Source: Solanum dulcamara
Taxonomy: Eukaryota > Streptophyta > Magnoliopsida > Solanales > Solanaceae
Reading direction: 5' to 3'
Assembly (NCBI RefSeq): GCF_947179165.1
Contig: NC_077242.1
Span: forward strand, 30,110,097-30,174,096
Length of the DNA stretch: 64,000 nt
Of the stretch, positions 11,681-23,153 are shown one piece after another. The translations under genes were made by a program, and so were the position numbers. Position 1 is the stretch's first letter. Every line of letters starts with the position of its first letter. The notes beneath the pieces were generated by a model. The model worked only from the letters and a program-made list of their open reading frames with translations, did no database searches and was not told the DNA's origin.

Positions 11681-12313
11681 TATGAGAATTCATATGAAAT
11701 TAGTCCAATAGTTCCCACTATTCAATTCATTTGGGTTCCACCAAGATGTATCGCGATTTGAGGGAAGTGTATTAGTGGAATGGCACGAAGTAGGACATAG
11801 TAGAATTTGTAACTAAGTGTTCAAATTGCCAATAAGTTAAAGTTGAGCATTAAAAAATGGTAGGTTTAGCCCAAGATATTGAAATTCCTACTTGGCAGTG
11901 GGAAGATGTGAATATGGACTTTGTAACAGGTTTACCTTATACTATAAAGTAGCATGATTCCATTTAGGTTGTTATAGATCGGATGACTATGTTTGCTCAT
12001 TTTCTACCATTTAAGAATTCTTATGGTGCTAAAGACTATGCTAAGATGTGTGTTCGTGAATTGGTTAGACTTCACGTAGTGCCCTTTTCCATTATATCGA
12101 ATTGAGGTACACAATTCACTTCACGCTTTTGGAAGTCCTTTCAAAATGGTCTTGGTACAAAGTTAAAGTTAATTACCACTTTCCATTCTAAAACCGACGG
12201 TCAAGCCAAAAGAATGATCCAAACTTTTGAGGATATGTTAAGGGTTTGTGTTATTGATTTTAAACGAAGTTGGGATGAACTCTTTCCATTGATTGAGTTT
12301 GTCTATTATAATA
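11680..12313 (+). pseudogene. Integrase, N-terminal part and core, first body (split by solo LTR)
   Basis: The zinc-binding region lies at about 11690-11870. The core begins with NMDFVTGL (about 11912-11935), where the first catalytic Asp is present. The second is mutated and followed by a stop (ISN*GTQFT, about 12090-12120), and the third Glu reads Lys in GQAKRMIQ (about 12200). The gene is cut at 12313 by the solo LTR and resumes at 15260 with the same reading sense. The five bases TAATA are duplicated at the cut. Confidence 0.8.
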
Positions 12314-12795
12314 TGTTATAACCCGTATTTTGCACATTAGGATATTTTGGAGATAATGATAACAAGTCAAGGACAAGGCTATATTTGATCTTGTTGGATA
12401 CAAAATTCTTATGACTAAATTAGAATTTCAACTTGGAAATATTATAAAAGGTGAGGGGCAAAAATTGGAATTTCTCAAAGAGAATGTTCTATACCATATT
12501 TTATACGGTTGGATGTTTTAAGGTAGCCGTGGTAAAGTTAAGGGAATGAACATCTTCTAAAATTTATTTAATATACAAGTTGGATATGAATATTATTTAT
12601 GATCATTAATAGTGTGGAAATATTGGAAAAGGCAAAGGGCAAAAAGGAAAATTCGCAAAGTGGCCTATGGTAATATTGTGGAAGGCTAGGGGTAAAATAG
12701 GAATTTCACAAAGTCTTCAAGAAGACTCATGTGGGCCCCACATTCCACATGGCAGCCCATAATTGGAGAAAAGGGGTGTGTTGGACCAATGAAAC

Positions 12796-12891
12796 CTTGA
12801 CATGTGTCACCACTTAGATCTTGACATTTGTCACCACTTAGGGCTTGACACTTGTCACCACTTAGGGGATGACATGTGTCACCCCTAAAGT
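12796..12891 (+). repeat. Four 24-bp tandem repeats upstream of a TATA box in the LTR
   Basis: Four exact-length 24-bp units start at 12796, 12820, 12844 and 12868, of the form CTTGACA-NN-TGTCACCACTTAGG. The first and last contain the near-palindrome TGACATGTGTCA. The array abuts a TATA stretch, which is the expected place for retrotransposon U3 enhancers. Confidence 0.85.
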
Positions 12892-12892
12892 T

Positions 12893-12906
12893 GTATATAT
12901 ATATAT
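12893..12906 (+). promoter_or_regulatory. TATA box of the solo LTR
   Basis: An alternating TA run directly after the 24-bp repeats and followed by a purine-rich leader (AGAGAAAGAAAGAAGAG-type, from about 12950). A transcription start roughly 30 bp downstream (12925-12940) would mark the U3/R border. Confidence 0.55.
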
Positions 12907-14509
12907 GAGTCTTATGACTCATTAAGTTCCACACTCATCTAGAGATTTCAATACAAGAAAAACGAAATGACAAGAGAAAGAAAGAAGAGAAGACAAGAGA
13001 AACTTAGGCTAGAAAGAAGAAAGAGCTACGGTTTTGGGAGGAAAAAAAGGTAAGTTCTCCAATTCCGTTCCAAGAATTAATGATATGAGTTATACCATGA
13101 TGTTATGAAGATATTATTAATGAAATTTTATGGTTTGAAGCAGCCCAAAACGTTACCAAACAACCAATAAGTTTCAGCTGCGCTAAAGGAAATTCTGAGG
13201 CGAGTTTTGGCTAGTTTTGGTGAATTTCGGGAAAGGTAAAGTTTTCTGTTTTGAACTGGACTTTATGATGATGTTATGAAGTATATTACATGTCTTAAAA
13301 TATGCTGGAAGTGGAAAAAAAATGTATAAGGATATTTGACGTTGGAAACAAACTAAATGGAAGTCGTAGTAGTTAAATCGAAGTCGCGTAGTGTGTTGTT
13401 GTTGTGGTGCTGCAGTTTGGTGGTGGTTTAATTGCGTGTTGCAGGGATGTAAAGTACTCAAAAATGGATGTGGGTGCTGCTGGTTGCAGCCACACAACCC
13501 TCCGTTTGGTATGACTACATATTTTACGAAATAAAGGTTAAAAACTCTATTTTGGTACCGTAGTTTGGAATGAGTTGTATAGAGCTTGTATTGTGTAAAG
13601 TTGAAGTGATTTACTTGTATACACTCTGATGTATGTTGTTGTTTTTATGGTTTTTGACATGGTGTCCGAGTTGAAAACTCGGGGATGTTCAAGTTACAGG
13701 GGAGATGCTGCCCGATTTTCGGTAGAATCGGAGCTAGTAATAAACTAGTCGAGAGACATAGATAAGGAAATGATTCCTATGGTTACTTGGGTGTAGAGTT
13801 GGAAATTGGAAAGTGAAAGTTTATTAACCTTAGTATTAATTTCATGTTAAATAGGTTAAAGAGACGACGAGGCGAGCATAGTTAAGAGTAATCCGTAAGA
13901 GGTACGTAAAGCGAACCTTTCTTTCTTTTGGCATGTATTTGTTATAAGTATGTAAAACCTTTCTTTCTTTTGGCATGTTTTTGACATAAGTATGTAAAGC
14001 ATATTCTTTCGATTTTCATGTTTTGACATATGTATGTAAAGCTAATCTTTGTTTTGGTATGGTATTTATGAAACAAAAATATGACTTTTATATAATTTCA
14101 AAGAGGTTCCTATTCCTAGAGCCATTAGGATGGCCAATTCCTTGATTTCCAAAAGGTATTTTATTATGCTTCGATACGTCTATATGATTCCAGAAGATTT
14201 ATTCTGATATAATCTAGGGTAACTTTCGAAAGGTACTTGACATGAGTCTCGTCTCGATTTTTAAATGATAGCTCATTCTCATTATTCCATTGAGTCTTAA
14301 ATATGATTTAAATTGCATATAGTTTCTCACTACTCCACTCGTGGATGCCTCAATGCTTCCTTCACTGAGCCTGGGCCAGGATATGTTATCGTGCATACTT
14401 CTCTGCATTGTTCACCGTGTCCCGACGTAAGGGGGCAGGTATGACATGTACATGGGGTGGTGTATGTTATGCCACGGAGTTATATTGTGCCATGTACACA
14501 TATGCTTAT

Positions 14510-14578
14510 GATATGATATGATGTGATATGATATGATTTGATATGGCCATCTGATATGATATGATATGATTTGTTACG
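14510..14578 (+). repeat. GATATG-type microsatellite in the LTR
   Basis: Imperfect (GATAT)n/(GATATGATAT)n run in the 3' half of the solo LTR. The equivalent place in related LTRs has the same run (31081-31135, 32335-32380 inverted, 38485-38530), so it is an ancestral feature of the LTR family. Confidence 0.7.
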
Positions 14579-15259
14579 GAGATAATCCCTATTCTGGTGT
14601 TATGCTGTGCTGTGGCGCCAATGACAGGAGGGCGACCACATTTGTTCACCGAGTCCCATAATGGGGCTGGATATGGCATATGTTTTTCTGCATACATTAT
14701 CTGAGGTTTTGATCAACATTTAATATTTTTGGATATTTTGCTCATTTTTGCACATTCTGCTCTGGTAATGACTTTACTGATTTCAGTCCATGCTTTACAT
14801 ACTCAGTACATTTTCCGTACTGACCTCCTTTCTTCGAGGGCTGCATTACATACCCGCAGGTACAGACGATTGGTTTGCTGATCCGCTCGCTTAGGACATC
14901 CACCATTTTGGTCGACAATGCTTCGTTGTCTGGAGCCCTATTTTGGTACTGACACTTTCTGTTATATATATATATATATACGTTGTTCAGAGGTACGCCG
15001 GGGCCCTGTCCCATCATATGAATAGGATATCATTCCGTAGAGGTCTGTAGACATGAGATATGGGTTTTGTATATATGTTTTGGTTTTTTTTTGTGTTTCG
15101 TGATGGCCTATCGGCCCTCATGCATTATATCTATTTAGAAATCCCTTCTGATCATTATCTATGTTTATTCGATTAATGTACTAAGTGGGGCTAAGGGTAC
15201 GTATGGGTGCTCAACTCGGGCACCAGTCATGGCCTACGGAGTTGGGTCGTGACATAATA

Positions 15260-15879
15260 CCTATCACTCTAGCATCCAAATGAGTCCTTTAGATGCATTT
15301 TATGGGAGAAAATGTAGATCGCCGGTGGAATGATTTGTAGTAAGCAAGATGGTCTTGATTGGTCCAGATCTGGTGATAAATGCTATGGAGAAGGTAACAA
15401 TCATAAGGGAGAGGTTAATAACGGCCCAAAGTAGTCAAAAGTCCTATTCTGATGTTAGAAAAAGAGACCTTGAATTTGAGGTGGATGATTGGGTCTATTT
15501 GAAGGTTTCACTGATGAATGGTGTAATGCATTTTGTCAAGAAAGGGAGATTGAGTCCTAGGTACGTTGGACCTTATAAGATATTGAGACGTGTTGGAAAG
15601 GTATCTTATGAGTTAGTTTTTCCACTCTAGTTAGCTATGGTTCATCCCATGTTTCATGTTTCTATGTTGAGGAAGTTTGTGGGTGACCCGAACTCCATTG
15701 TGCCTATGGAAGTTGTAAGTGTTGAAGAGAATTTGACTTGTGAAGAGATTCTGATAGAGATATTAGACCAGAAAGTTAGGAAGTTAAGGAAAAAAAAGGT
15801 TGTATCCGTCAAAGTGTTATGGAGGAATCAACAAGTAGGAGGTGCTACTCGAGAGGTGGAGGCGGATATGATAAAATAA
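15260..15879 (+). pseudogene. Integrase, end of core and C-terminal tail, first body
   Basis: Resumes after the solo LTR. The core ends near 15345 (MSPLDAFYGRKCRSPV). The 93-codon frame 15349-15630 is the DNA-binding region (GRLSPRYVGPYKILRRVGKV). A TAG at 15628 separates it from the 80-codon frame 15637-15879 (VHPMFHVSMLRKFVGDP, VKVLWRNQQ), the chromodomain-like tail. Without the inserted LTR and one stop this half is well preserved. Confidence 0.8.
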
Positions 15880-16161
15880 TACTCACTCCTCTTTCTCTGT
15901 ACTCAAGCGTAAAGTAGTAAGTTGATCTTATTCTAAGTTAATTTAACTATTACATATTCAGTTCCTCCTATGTCATTCATATTCATTCATGTTCATGAAA
16001 GTAGATTTTTAAAGTCATAATTTTATGTTAAGTTGAAATTTTCATATTCCATGCATTGTAAGATGTCATCATGTTCATGTCGGGTTACTAGTCCTTTTTA
16101 CGTGTCCTTTCTATGATATATTGATCTCATTGGAGTATGAATGTTCCCAACCGAGAGATAT
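15880..16161 (+). other. 3' noncoding region before the middle LTR
   Basis: Non-coding, AT-rich, closely matched by 22861-23153 and less closely by 3785-3973. It ends ACCGAGAGATAT, a weak polypurine tract, just before the LTR. Confidence 0.6.
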
Positions 16162-18224
16162 TGTAAGTTTTAGAAGTCAAAAAAGTTTGAACACAAAGGA
16201 AATCCTCAGAATTTTGACTGACTTCAGCCTTATGAGTGTCTTTACGACCCGTAAACAATCCTACAAATCGTAGAAATGAGTCATGGAGTGACCCTTAGCA
16301 GTTGATCATGACCAAACTCAAGGTCAAGTCCATGACTTGGCATGACGAGCCATAGAAGTTGTTACAAGTCCTAGGAATGACTCATAACAAAACTTTAGAG
16401 ACTTGGGACCTGTAGGACGAGTCCATATTACAACTTATGGACCCAAAAATGAGTCATAAAAATCACTTATTCCAATACTTTAGAGACTTGATTTTTCCAA
16501 CCTTTTTCTGAAGCCTGCAGGACGAGTCTTCGTCATCCATCCGATGACCCATAGAAGGTAATTCATAGGGTCAAATTCCAGATTTAATGAAGGGCATTTA
16601 TTTCATTACCCAAGTATATTCAATGAACCTAGATACTTTTATGGCCAAGTTCAAATTTTATATTTATTCAAATCTTCAAATTCCCCTCCTATTCAATTCA
16701 TTCTCCCAAAATTCTCTAAGGCAAGAATAAAGTCTCTCAAGGTTTCTTCTTCAAGCTTAAGCTAGGGTTTCCAGATTTCTACAAGGCAAGGTATGTGGGT
16801 ATTGATTAATGGGTTCCTTTCACCTATGAAGTCTCAAAGTTTTCTCAAAGTTTCTTTCAATTTTAATTGAATTATGAACCCAGTTTGATGAATTACATTG
16901 GGATGATTTAATTCCATTTTTAGATGTCACCAATGATCATTATATACATGTTTTCATATGAATTTCATGATTTTAAATTTAATTATGAATTCCCATGAAT
17001 AAGGTTACTTTAAAGTTATGATAATAAAATTTAAAGATGATTCTATGAGTTGATCATGAGTTTAATGATTTTAAATGAAAGTTTCTATGATTTAAAGTGA
17101 AGATTATGATGTTATGATGAAATTTATTATATTGATGATCAAGGTTAAGATGAAATATGTTATTATGGATTGATAAGTGTAATTCTCACATAATTATGTT
17201 ATAATATGGTGATAAGGACAATTCTCACCTATGTGATTGATTCGTATGAATCACTAATTTAATGAGATATTCCTAATATGTTTTAAAGATGATTTGATAG
17301 GCAGTCACTATCTTTTCCTATTATGTTATGATCATACTTTTATGAGTTTTTAATTGAGATATTGACTAAGAACCAAGAGGGCTTCTAGGCGGGGTCGATT
17401 CGGTAACGCAGTTAGTTATCCAAAGGAATTCAAGTAGCAACCTAAAGTTCTGAACTATGTTGCCCGCGTAGGACTGCCTTTATTACCTAGATAGTGGACC
17501 CACATATAGCACAATTGAGTTGAGTTGAGTACCGTCATAGAGTATACCTTAGCAAGGTAGCCTCTCTTCTCTCGATGCAGGTTCTATCAGATTCCATGTA
17601 ATAGCTCGCATTGTCTTAGATGTTGGTTAAATGTATTATCCTACTCAAGTTGAAGTTAAGCTAAGAGTTGTAAGGAGAAGTTGTATGATATGCATTGATC
17701 ATGAGTTTCCTATGTTTTTAAATGATTTTATGCTCTATTTAGGTTCATTATGATTGGTCATGCATCTTATGGCATATTGATTATGTTCTCTTACTTATTC
17801 ATGCATACCTCACATACATAGCACATTCAAACATACTAACATATATTTTTCCAACATTGTATCATAATGTAGGTACGAATGACACTCACGAACACCCTAT
17901 TTGTGGTAGAGTTTATTAGATATCAAGAGTTGGTGAGTTCCTATCTTACTGAGGGCAATGATTTTGTTTCTTATTTTTATTACTTATCTTAAGCCCCAAA
18001 AATTACTGGACTAGAGGTATGTCTAGACGTCTTATAATATAGTCCGATTTGGACATCCATTGAGTTGATTTTTCTTAGTCCAATTCCCTTGTGATAATTA
18101 CTTTTGCTTATCTTTATATTGTTCTTTACCTTATATATGCGATGATTGATAAGATGGCTTATGGTTGGGGTCTCTCACATCCCAATCGTTGTGTAGCGGA
18201 TAGGCCCTAGTTCAGATCATGACA
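16162..18224 (+). repeat. Middle LTR of the tandem composite
   Basis: 2063 bp, TGTAAGTTTTAG...AGATCATGACA. It serves at once as 3' LTR of the first body (purine tract before it) and 5' LTR of the second (primer site after it). It shares internal blocks with the LTRs at 6025 and 23154 throughout and is shorter by about 150-190 bp. Confidence 0.85.
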
Positions 18225-18440
18225 AATATGGTATAAAAGTATAAGATTTGGAAGAATATTAGGGAGTCTAACATGACGCATTAAGTAGAGTTTTATTCAT
18301 TGGTGTGAAGTGCACCACATCCATGAATAGCAGGCTATAAAACATTGTAGGAAAAGTCTCACTTCCTTCATAATCTATGTCGTGCGGTAGAGTGGTTAAG
18401 TCTTTACCCTCTCACATTCATTCTTTGCAATTTTAATAAT
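18225..18440 (+). other. Degenerate primer binding site and leader, second body
   Basis: TGGTATAAAAGT at about 18229-18240 is the decayed tRNA primer site. The leader that follows matches 8293-8493 closely (for example the ATGTCGT-GCGGTAGAGTGG stretch). Confidence 0.7.
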
Positions 18441-19620
18441 ATGCCTCAACGAAGGTACACTGCTAGAAGAAATGTGGTTGAAAAGGAGTAACAAGCTACG
18501 AATAACCCTTTAAATGATCAAGTTTCTAATTTCGAGTTCCGAGCAGCCTTTCAAGTACTTGCACAAGTTGTTACAACTCAATTTAACCATGAGGTGGTGG
18601 CTCCCGTGAACCTATATATGGGTACGACAACGACAAGAGTTCTTGATTTCATGAAGATAAATCCTCCATAGTTTTGGGGTTCTAAAGTTGATAAGGATCC
18701 ATAAAAGTTTGTTGATAGCATTAATAAGATTGTTTAGATCATGGAGATTATCTCGGTTAAGAGGGAGGAGTTGGCTACGTACTACTTAAGGGGTGTTGCT
18801 AAAATTTGGCTTGATCAATAGAAAAGTATGAGGCCTAGAGAGGAGGATCCCATGACTTGGGATGAGTTCAAGGGAGTATTTCTTGATTGCATTTTCCCAT
18901 TAGAGTTGATGGAGGACAAAGTGAAAGAGTTCATCAACTTTAAGTAAGGTGGTATGAGTGTGATGGAGTATACCCTCAAGTTTACTCAATTATCAAATAA
19001 TGCTCCGTTCATGATTATCGACTCAGGAGTTCACATGAGCAAGTTTCTGTCGAGTGTGTCGAACATGGTCATGAAAGAGTGAAAAATGGCTATGTTGATT
19101 CGGGAGATGTATATATCTAGACTCATGACGTATGTGGAGAAAATAGAGAGTGAGAAGCTAAAGGTAAAGAATAGACAGCCCAAGAGGCTTAGGACCGATG
19201 GTGGTGAATTCTCTCATGCTATGCCCAGAAGAGGTGGACGTTCTCATTTTTGCCAAAAGTACTCCGGCCATTGGTTTTCTAATCCCACTACTCCAAGGTT
19301 TGACAAGGATAGGGTGCCCAACCCTAAGCCTCAAGGAGCTGCTCCTATTAGCCAGGTTACTCCCGTGTGCAAGAAGGGTGAATGTCTAGCTGAGTTGAAT
19401 GTGCGTTACTAGTGTAGTAAGCTAGGTCATCATGCTAAGAAATGAAAAGTCAAGGATGATTTCCCTCAAAACCAAAATGCTCAAGGTGCTCAAGTTCAAC
19501 TGAAGGGTGGTCAACATAATAATATATTTTATGCTCTTCTTGGGAGGTAAAAGGTGGAGGAGGCTCCCAATGTTGTTGCCAGTATTTTACAGGTCTTTCA
19601 CTATGATGTTTATGCTTTGT
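18441..19620 (+). pseudogene. gag, second body of the composite
   Basis: ATG at 18441 opens with MPQRRYTARRNVVEKE and then meets a stop (about 18489). The capsid region matches the first body (FWGSKVDKDP near 18675, DPMTWDEFKGVFLD near 18850) but has more stops. The 108-codon frame 19086-19412 covers the spacer before the nucleocapsid. The zinc knuckle (about 19408-19450) has two cysteines turned to stops or Tyr. It is more decayed than the first copy. Confidence 0.8.
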
Positions 19621-19960
19621 TGATTTAGTTGCAAACTTGTGATTTGTTTCCCCTTATGTGGCCATGAGATTTAATGTTAGTAGAAAACATTATAGAGCCT
19701 TTAACTATTTATAATCCCATAGGTGTGTCGATTTTGGATAAAAGAGTCTATAGAAGTTGTCCGGTTTTGATCTTTCATAAAGTTTCTCTATGTTATCTAT
19801 TTGAGCTTGAGATGACCGATTTTAATATTCTTTTTGGTATGGATTGGCTATATGAATTTTATGCTTCTATTGATAATAGAACTCGAGGGGTTAAGTTCCA
19901 ATTTCCAACTGAGACAATCCTAGAATAGAAGGGTAGTAATTCCGTGTTCAAAGGTTAGTT
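19600..19960 (+). pseudogene. Protease remnant, second body
   Basis: The active-site loop near 19618-19640 is replaced by a stop and an out-of-frame sequence. The 84-codon frame 19674-19928 keeps the C-terminal half, with the motif ILFGMDWLYEFYASID. Inactive. Confidence 0.7.
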
Positions 19961-19975
19961 AGTTAGTGCCTTAAA

Positions 19976-20860
19976 GTGCAGAAAATAATTTTCAAGGGTT
20001 GCATTTACCTTCTAGTAAGGGTTAGTGATGAGAATTCTAAAGCCCCTACTTTAGAGTTGGTCGGCATTATGAATGAGTTTTTGGATGTATTTCTTGATGA
20101 TTTACCCGGTGTTCCTCCAGAAAGGGAAATTGACTTTGGCATACTTCTTTCGGGTACTCAACCGATTTCCATCCTCCTTATCGAATGTCCCTAGAGGAAT
20201 TAAAGGAGTTAAAGGATTAATTGAAAGACTTGTTAGACAAAGGTTCCAATACACCAAGTATATTCCCTTAGGGTTCTCCCATTTTGTTTGTTAGGAAGAA
20301 AGATGGTTCACTACGTACCGGCATTGATTACCGGCAATTGAACAAAGTAACCATCAAGAATAAATTCCAAATTCCGAGGATAGATGATTTGTTTGACTAA
20401 TTGCAAGGGGCAAGTTACTTCTTCAAGATAGATCTTCATTCCGGTTATCACCAATTAAGGGTGAGGGAGTGTGATATTCCCACAATGATATTTCAAACAA
20501 GGTATGGCCATTATGCGTTCCTTGTTATGTTGCTTGGTTTGACCAATGCCCTTGCGACTTTCAAACAATATTTAGACATGTTTGTGATTGTATTCGTTGA
20601 TGATATTTTGGTTTACTCTTGAAATGAGGAGCAACATGCTAATCACTTGAAGATTGTGTTACAAACTCTGAGAGACAAGCAATTATTTGCCAAGTTTAAT
20701 AATTGAGTTTTGGTTAAGGGGGGTCATTTTTCCTGGTCATATTGTGTCCGGTGAAGGGATTATGATTGATCCTAAGAAAATTTATGCAGTTAAAAATTGG
20801 CCTAGACCATTATTTCCTTCGGATATTAAAGGTTTCTTAGGTCTAGCCGGATACTATTAG
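19976..20860 (+). pseudogene. Reverse transcriptase, second body, with small in-frame deletion
   Basis: The linker lies at 19976-20194. Fingers follow at about 20285-20400, out of frame. The palm is in the 73-codon frame 20401-20622, with [20 protein letters not shown] and FVDDILVYS (both catalytic Asp kept, about 20596-20622). Between TNALATF and KQYLD about 21 bp present in the first body (MDLMNRV region) are missing, removing part of the palm helix. The thumb region 20640-20860 has further frameshifts. Confidence 0.8.
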
Positions 20861-21670
20861 AGATTTGTGGAGGGATTTTCATCAATCTCGTCACCTTTGT
20901 CAGAGTTGAATCAAAAGAAGGTACAGTTTCAATGGTCGGAACCTTGTGAGAAGAGTTTCCAAGTGTTGAAACATCATCTCACTACCGTTTCTATCTTTAT
21001 CTTATCGAAAGGGTCTGACGGTTTTTTGGTATATTGTGATCCTTCAAGGGTTGGTCTTGGTTGAGTATTGATGCAACATGGTAAGGTGATAGCCTATACT
21101 TCTAGATAACTTAAGGTGCATGAAAAAAATTATCCAACCTATGATCTTAAACTAGTGGCAGTTGGGTTTGCTTTGAAGATTTGGAGTCACTATCTGTATG
21201 ATATCCATGTGGTTGTGTTCATCGAACATAAAAGTTTACAATACACATTTAAGCAAAAATATTTTAAACATTGGAAAAAGAGATGGCTTCAATTATTGAA
21301 ACACTATGACATGAGTGTGTTGTACCATTCGGGTAAAGCCAATATTTTTGCCGATGCACTAAGTAGATTTTCCATGAATAGTGTTGCACATATTGAGGAA
21401 GATAAGAGAAAATTGGTCAAAGATGTTCATACATTGGCATGTTTAGGCGTGCATTTGGAAGATTCAAATGATGGAGGTATTCTTTTGCATAATTGTTTGG
21501 AATCCTCTCTTGTAACTGATGTTAAGGCCAAGCAAGACCATGAACCCGTTTTGGTTGAGTTAAAGAAATCGGTTGTCGAAAAAGCCATTGAGGCTTTATC
21601 CCAAGGGGTAGATGGGGTGCTACATTACCAAGACCGGTTGTGTGTACGGAATGTTGATAGGTTATTCTAA
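20860..21670 (+). pseudogene. RNase H and linker, second body
   Basis: VYCDPSRVGLG (about 21028-21063) keeps the first acidic residue and is followed by a stop. The 184-codon frame 21116-21670 is the longest in this body. It contains YPTYDLKLVAVGFALKIW, where the second catalytic Glu reads Lys. It also has HSGKANIFADALSRF, where the last Asp is kept, and the linker to integrase. It retains the roughly 95 bp that the first body lost. Confidence 0.8.
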
Positions 21671-22860
21671 GGGGGTTCCACCAAGATGTATCATGATTTG
21701 AGTAAAGTGTATTAGTGGAATTCCATGAAGAAGGACATAGAGAAATTTGTAGCTAAGTCTCTAAATTGACAACATGTTAGAGTTGAGCATCAAAGACTGG
21801 AGGTTTGGCCCAAGATATTGAAATTTCTACTTGGAAGTGGGAAGATATGAATATGGGCTTTGTAATGGGTTTGCCTCGTACTAAAAAGCAGCATGATTCC
21901 ATTTGGGCTGTTGTAGATTGGATGACTAGGTCTGCTCATTTTCTACCAGTTAAGACTTCTTATGGCATTGAAGGTTATTCTAAGATGTATGTTCTTGAAT
22001 TGGTAAGACTTCATGGAGTTCCCTTGTCCATTATATCGGATCGAGGTACATAATTCACATTGCACTTTTAAAAGTCTTTTCAAAAGGGTCTTGGTACAAA
22101 GGTAAAGTTACATACCACTTTCCATCCTCAAACCGACGGTCAAGATGAAAGAGCGATCCAAATATTAGATGATATGTCGAGGGTGTGTGTTATTGATTTT
22201 AAAGGTAGTTGGGATGAACATTTGCCATTGATTGAGTTTTCCTATGGAAGTAGTTATCACTCTAGAATCCAAATGGCTCCTTTCGAAACATTTTATGGGA
22301 GAAGATTTAGAATCCCGACGGGATGGTTTGAAGTAGGCGAGATAGTCATGATTGTTCCAGATCTGGTAATAGGTGCTATGGAGAATTAAAGACTTATAAG
22401 GTAGAGGTTAAATATGTCCCAAAGTCATCAAAATTCCTATTTTGATGTTAGGAAAAGAGACCTTGAATTGGAGGTGGATAATTGGGTCTATTTGAAGGTT
22501 TGGTGTAATGCATTTTGGCAAGAAAATAAAATTGAGTCCTAGGTACTTGGACCTTATTATATATTGAGACATGTTGGAAAGGTAGCTTATGAGTTAGATT
22601 TACCACTTGAGTTATTTATAGTTCACCCGGTGTTTTATATATATATATGTTGAGGAAGTTTGTGGGTGGCCCAAACTCTACTGTGCCATTGAAGATGTAA
22701 GTGTTGAAGAGAATTTGACCTATGAAAAGATTCCGGTAGAGATCTTAGACCGGTAAGTTAAGAAGTTAAGTAACAAAGAAGTTGTATCTGTCAAAGTGTT
22801 ATGGAGGAATCAACAAGTAGAAAGTGCTACTCGGGAGGTGGAGGCGGGTCTAATGAAATG
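21670..22860 (+). pseudogene. Integrase, second body
   Basis: The zinc region (about 21680-21800) is out of frame. Core frame 21805-22053: the first catalytic Asp reads Gly (NMGFVMGL) and the second is kept (ISDRGT, then stop). The third Glu is kept in GQDERAIQIL (about 22140-22165). Frame 22174-22389 covers the core end (FSYGSSYHSRIQMAPFETFY). The C-terminal region 22390-22860 is frame-shifted and contains a TATATA run at about 22627. No solo LTR is present here, unlike the first body at the equivalent place (about 22250). Confidence 0.8.
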
Positions 22861-23153
22861 ATACACGTACCTCTTTCCCTGTACTCAAGCCTAAAGTAGT
22901 AAGTTGTTCTTATTCATATTTATTCATATTTTATTGAACTAATACATATTTCGTTCCTCCTATGTCATTCATATGCATGAATGTTCATGAAAGTTGATTT
23001 TTAAAGTAATGATTTTATTTTGAGTTGAAGTTTTAATGTTTCATGCATTTTAAGATGTTATCCTGTTCATGTTGGATTACTAGTCCTCTTTTCATGTCCT
23101 TTCTATAATATGTTGATCTCATTCGAGGATGAATGTTCCTAATTTGGAGATAT
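22861..23153 (+). other. 3' noncoding region before the last LTR
   Basis: Counterpart of 15880-16161. No clear reading frame. Ends with a weak purine stretch (TTTGGAGATAT) before TGTAAAACCCC. Confidence 0.55.

Larger units (their letters stand above)
12314..15254 (+). mobile_element. Solo LTR (2941 bp) inserted in integrase, TSD TAATA
   Basis: Starts TGTTATAACCCG and ends GGGTCGTGACA. The 5-bp target duplication TAATA is perfect (12309-12313 and 15255-15259). There is no primer site or body, so an element inserted and then lost its interior by recombination between its LTRs. It is related to the LTRs at 29102, 31648, 50858 and 56290: it shares the start and end, the G-box-like words near a TATA box, and the GATATG-rich block near 14510. 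The perfect TSD suggests that it is younger than the host composite. Confidence 0.93.

Noticed and set aside
12686..12934. Minus-strand frame with repeated SGDKCQ units, possible repeat protein
   Set aside because: The amino-acid repeats simply reflect the four 24-bp DNA repeats of the LTR promoter region.
13183..13497. 104-codon minus-strand frame in the solo LTR
   Set aside because: Not conserved in the other LTR copies, compositionally odd (His/Gln rich) and antisense to the LTR leader.
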